A DNA stretch of 6,166 nt from Candidatus Poribacteria bacterium (GTDB taxonomy: Bacteria; Abyssobacteria; SURF-5): NCBI GenBank assembly GCA_016215705.1, contig JACRIR010000134.1:1-6166 (forward strand), given 5' to 3'. Position 1 is the first letter of the stretch, and every line of letters starts with the position of its first letter. The notes under the pieces are model-generated. The model was not told where the DNA came from. It was given only the letters and a program-made list of their open reading frames with translations, and did no database searches. This document shows, piece after piece, positions 5,336 through 6,166 of the stretch. A program made the translations under genes and the position numbers.

Positions 5336-5424
5336 AAAAGTAGAGGGGTCAGACCTACACATTGACAAAGCCAACACGTTTGTGGAAATGATTGCGGTCA
5401 TCTCTTTCCCTGAAGGAAAACCAA
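5336..5424 (+). repeat. Copy 2 of the ~89-bp direct repeat flanking the MNT-HEPN cassette
   Basis: The segment opens with AAAAGTAGAGGGGTCAGACC, runs through CATTGACAAAGCCAACACGT and ends GGAAAACCAA. It lies 1208 bp from copy 1 in the same orientation. Its left end comes within a few bases of the cassette -35 box, and its right end abuts the pyrimidine-rich repeat block. Confidence 0.85.
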
Positions 5425-5426
5425 CG

Positions 5427-5447
5427 GCTCCTTTCGTCTCTTACGTC
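5427..5447. repeat. 21-bp exact direct repeat, unit A
   Basis: A 21-nt sequence beginning GCTCCTTTCGTCTCTTACGT recurs without mismatch at 5575-5595. The two units bracket 127 bp of low-complexity spacer. Confidence 0.9.
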
Positions 5448-5577
5448 CGCGTGCATCTGCAGTTAAGAATGCTTCTTTTTGTTTCTTCTTCTTTTCTCTT
5501 GCAAATCCGTGATTCCCGGTTTCTTTTTTTCTTGGCGTCTTGGTGGTGAGATTTTGCCCTTCGTCTCTCGTCTTGCT
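5447..5577. repeat. Composite of short dispersed-type intergenic motifs
   Basis: Read on the minus strand, this spacer is a string of motifs that I recall as scattered repeats in environmental genomes: TTAACTGCAGATGCACGCGG (5466-5447), an 'AATCACGGATTT' segment near 5503-5515, and CTCACCACCAAGACGCCAAG (about 5550-5531). The segment 5560-5577 (TTCGTCTCTCGTCTTGCT) is a variant of 5581-5600. The region between is strongly pyrimidine-rich on the plus strand. I see no gene in it. Confidence 0.5.
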
Positions 5578-5595
5578 CCTTTCGTCTCTTACGTC
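5575..5595. repeat. 21-bp exact direct repeat, unit B
   Basis: Exact second copy of the unit at 5427-5447. It ends 3 nt before the stop codon of the acyl-CoA dehydrogenase gene (5599-5601), so it lies immediately downstream of that gene. Confidence 0.9.
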
Positions 5596-5598
5596 TTG

Positions 5599-6166
5599 CT
5601 AGCCCAGCAGCATCCTCGCAATTATGTATCTCTGAATCTCGGATGTTCCATCCCAGATGCGACCGAGGCGCGCATCACGGTAGAAGCGCTCGATCGGCGA
5701 GCCTTTCAGCAATCCGCTCGCGCCGTGTATCTGGAGCGCACGGTCGGCCACGCGGCACGCCATCTCGGACGCGAACACCTTGACCATTGACGACTCGAGA
5801 GTGATCCGCTCGCCGGAGTCAAGCTTGCGCGCGGCGTCATGCACCATCAACCGGGCCGCATGTATCTCCGTAGCCATGTCGGCCAGCATCCATTGAATGG
5901 CCTGAAAATGCCCAATCGGCCGGTTAAATTGTTTGCGCTCATTGGAGTATTTCACTGAAAGCTCCAGCAACTTCTGCGATGCGCCGACCGCCACAGCGCC
6001 GATGAACTGCAGGCGGCCCGAGTCAAGACCCGCCATCGCAATAATAAAGCCCTCGCCTTCCTCGCCGACGAGGTTCTCGGCAGGCACGCGGCAGTCCTCG
6101 AAATGCAGCCGCGCCGTCGGCATTCCGCGCAATCCCATCTTAGCCTGAACTGAATCGACCGAAAAA
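5599..6166 (-). CDS. Acyl-CoA dehydrogenase, C-terminal two thirds or less (5' end beyond the window)
   Basis: This is a cytoplasmic flavoenzyme of the acyl-CoA dehydrogenase superfamily, which introduces an alpha-beta double bond into an acyl-CoA and passes electrons to ETF. The frame is open to the right edge. The visible part includes the middle beta domain end 'AKMGLRGMPTARLHFEDCRV' and the 'PAENLVGEEGEGF' turn. It then has the C-terminal helical domain with 'GLDSGRLQFIGAVAVGASQK', RKQFNRPIGHFQAIQWMLAD, 'ALQIHGASGLLKGSPIERFY', and the terminal 'RDARLGRIWDGTSEIQRYII'. The ATG at 6138 is internal, because upstream codons (FSVDSVQAK) already match the family. At the position of the usual catalytic Glu ('YEGTSEIQR') the protein has Asp (codon at 5650-5652), and the alternative Glu position near 'LDSGR' is Gly. 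It may be active with altered rate or specificity. The substrate cannot be assigned, and no partner beta-oxidation gene is in view. Confidence 0.92.
   Translation of the reverse strand, partial: FSVDSVQAKMGLRGMPTARLHFEDCRVPAENLVGEEGEGFIIAMAGLDSGRLQFIGAVAVGASQKLLELSVKYSNERKQFNRPIGHFQAIQWMLADMATEIHAARLMVHDAARKLDSGERITLESSMVKVFASEMACRVADRALQIHGASGLLKGSPIERFYRDARLGRIWDGTSEIQRYIIARMLLG

Noticed and set aside
4876-5343. Plus-strand 155-codon frame across the MNT-HEPN cassette
   Set aside because: It is antisense to two genes with clear catalytic and family motifs and has no family resemblance itself.
1-6166. CRISPR array, tRNA, rRNA, riboswitch or prophage genes
   Set aside because: No regularly spaced palindromic repeats, no cloverleaf, no rRNA-like segment and no phage or integrase gene could be seen on either strand.

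Overview
The window looks like chromosomal DNA from a moderately GC-rich, free-living bacterium with a sigma-54 factor, beta-oxidation genes and intergenic spacers full of short dispersed repeats. That repeat style is common in large genomes of uncultured environmental phyla and of deltaproteobacteria-like lineages. Nothing here fixes the phylum.

Layout. (1) The left edge holds the 5' end of rpoN on the minus strand. It is divergent from walJ on the plus strand, and the 155-bp gap carries two good sigma-70 promoters whose -35 boxes are the two halves of one 12-bp palindrome. (2) walJ (YycJ/VicX-type metallo-beta-lactamase-fold nuclease) overlaps by 11 nt a TTG-initiated regulator with a PocR-type ligand-binding domain and a C-terminal AraC helix-turn-helix, so the two form a likely operon. 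(3) After a repeat-bearing spacer come a small EthD-family protein and a TPR protein of 321 aa whose layout resembles the ST7 family; both are on the plus strand. (4) A gene-poor spacer (4061-4550) leads to a minus-strand two-gene cassette: a minimal nucleotidyltransferase (MNT) followed by a HEPN protein, overlapping by 14 nt, with its own strong promoter. Two direct copies of an ~89-bp repeat bracket this cassette. (5) A pyrimidine-rich, repeat-filled spacer (5425-5598) separates the cassette from the 3' two thirds of a minus-strand acyl-CoA dehydrogenase that runs off the right edge.

How they work together. The walJ-regulator pair is probably co-transcribed, and the MNT-HEPN pair is a probable toxin-antitoxin-type or nucleotide-transfer module. 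The other genes show no obvious shared pathway. The most interesting items are the repeat-bracketed MNT-HEPN cassette (whose HEPN lacks the RNase motif), the face-to-face rpoN/walJ promoters, the walJ-PocR/AraC coupling, the bacterial ST7-like protein, and the Asp in place of the usual catalytic Glu in the acyl-CoA dehydrogenase.
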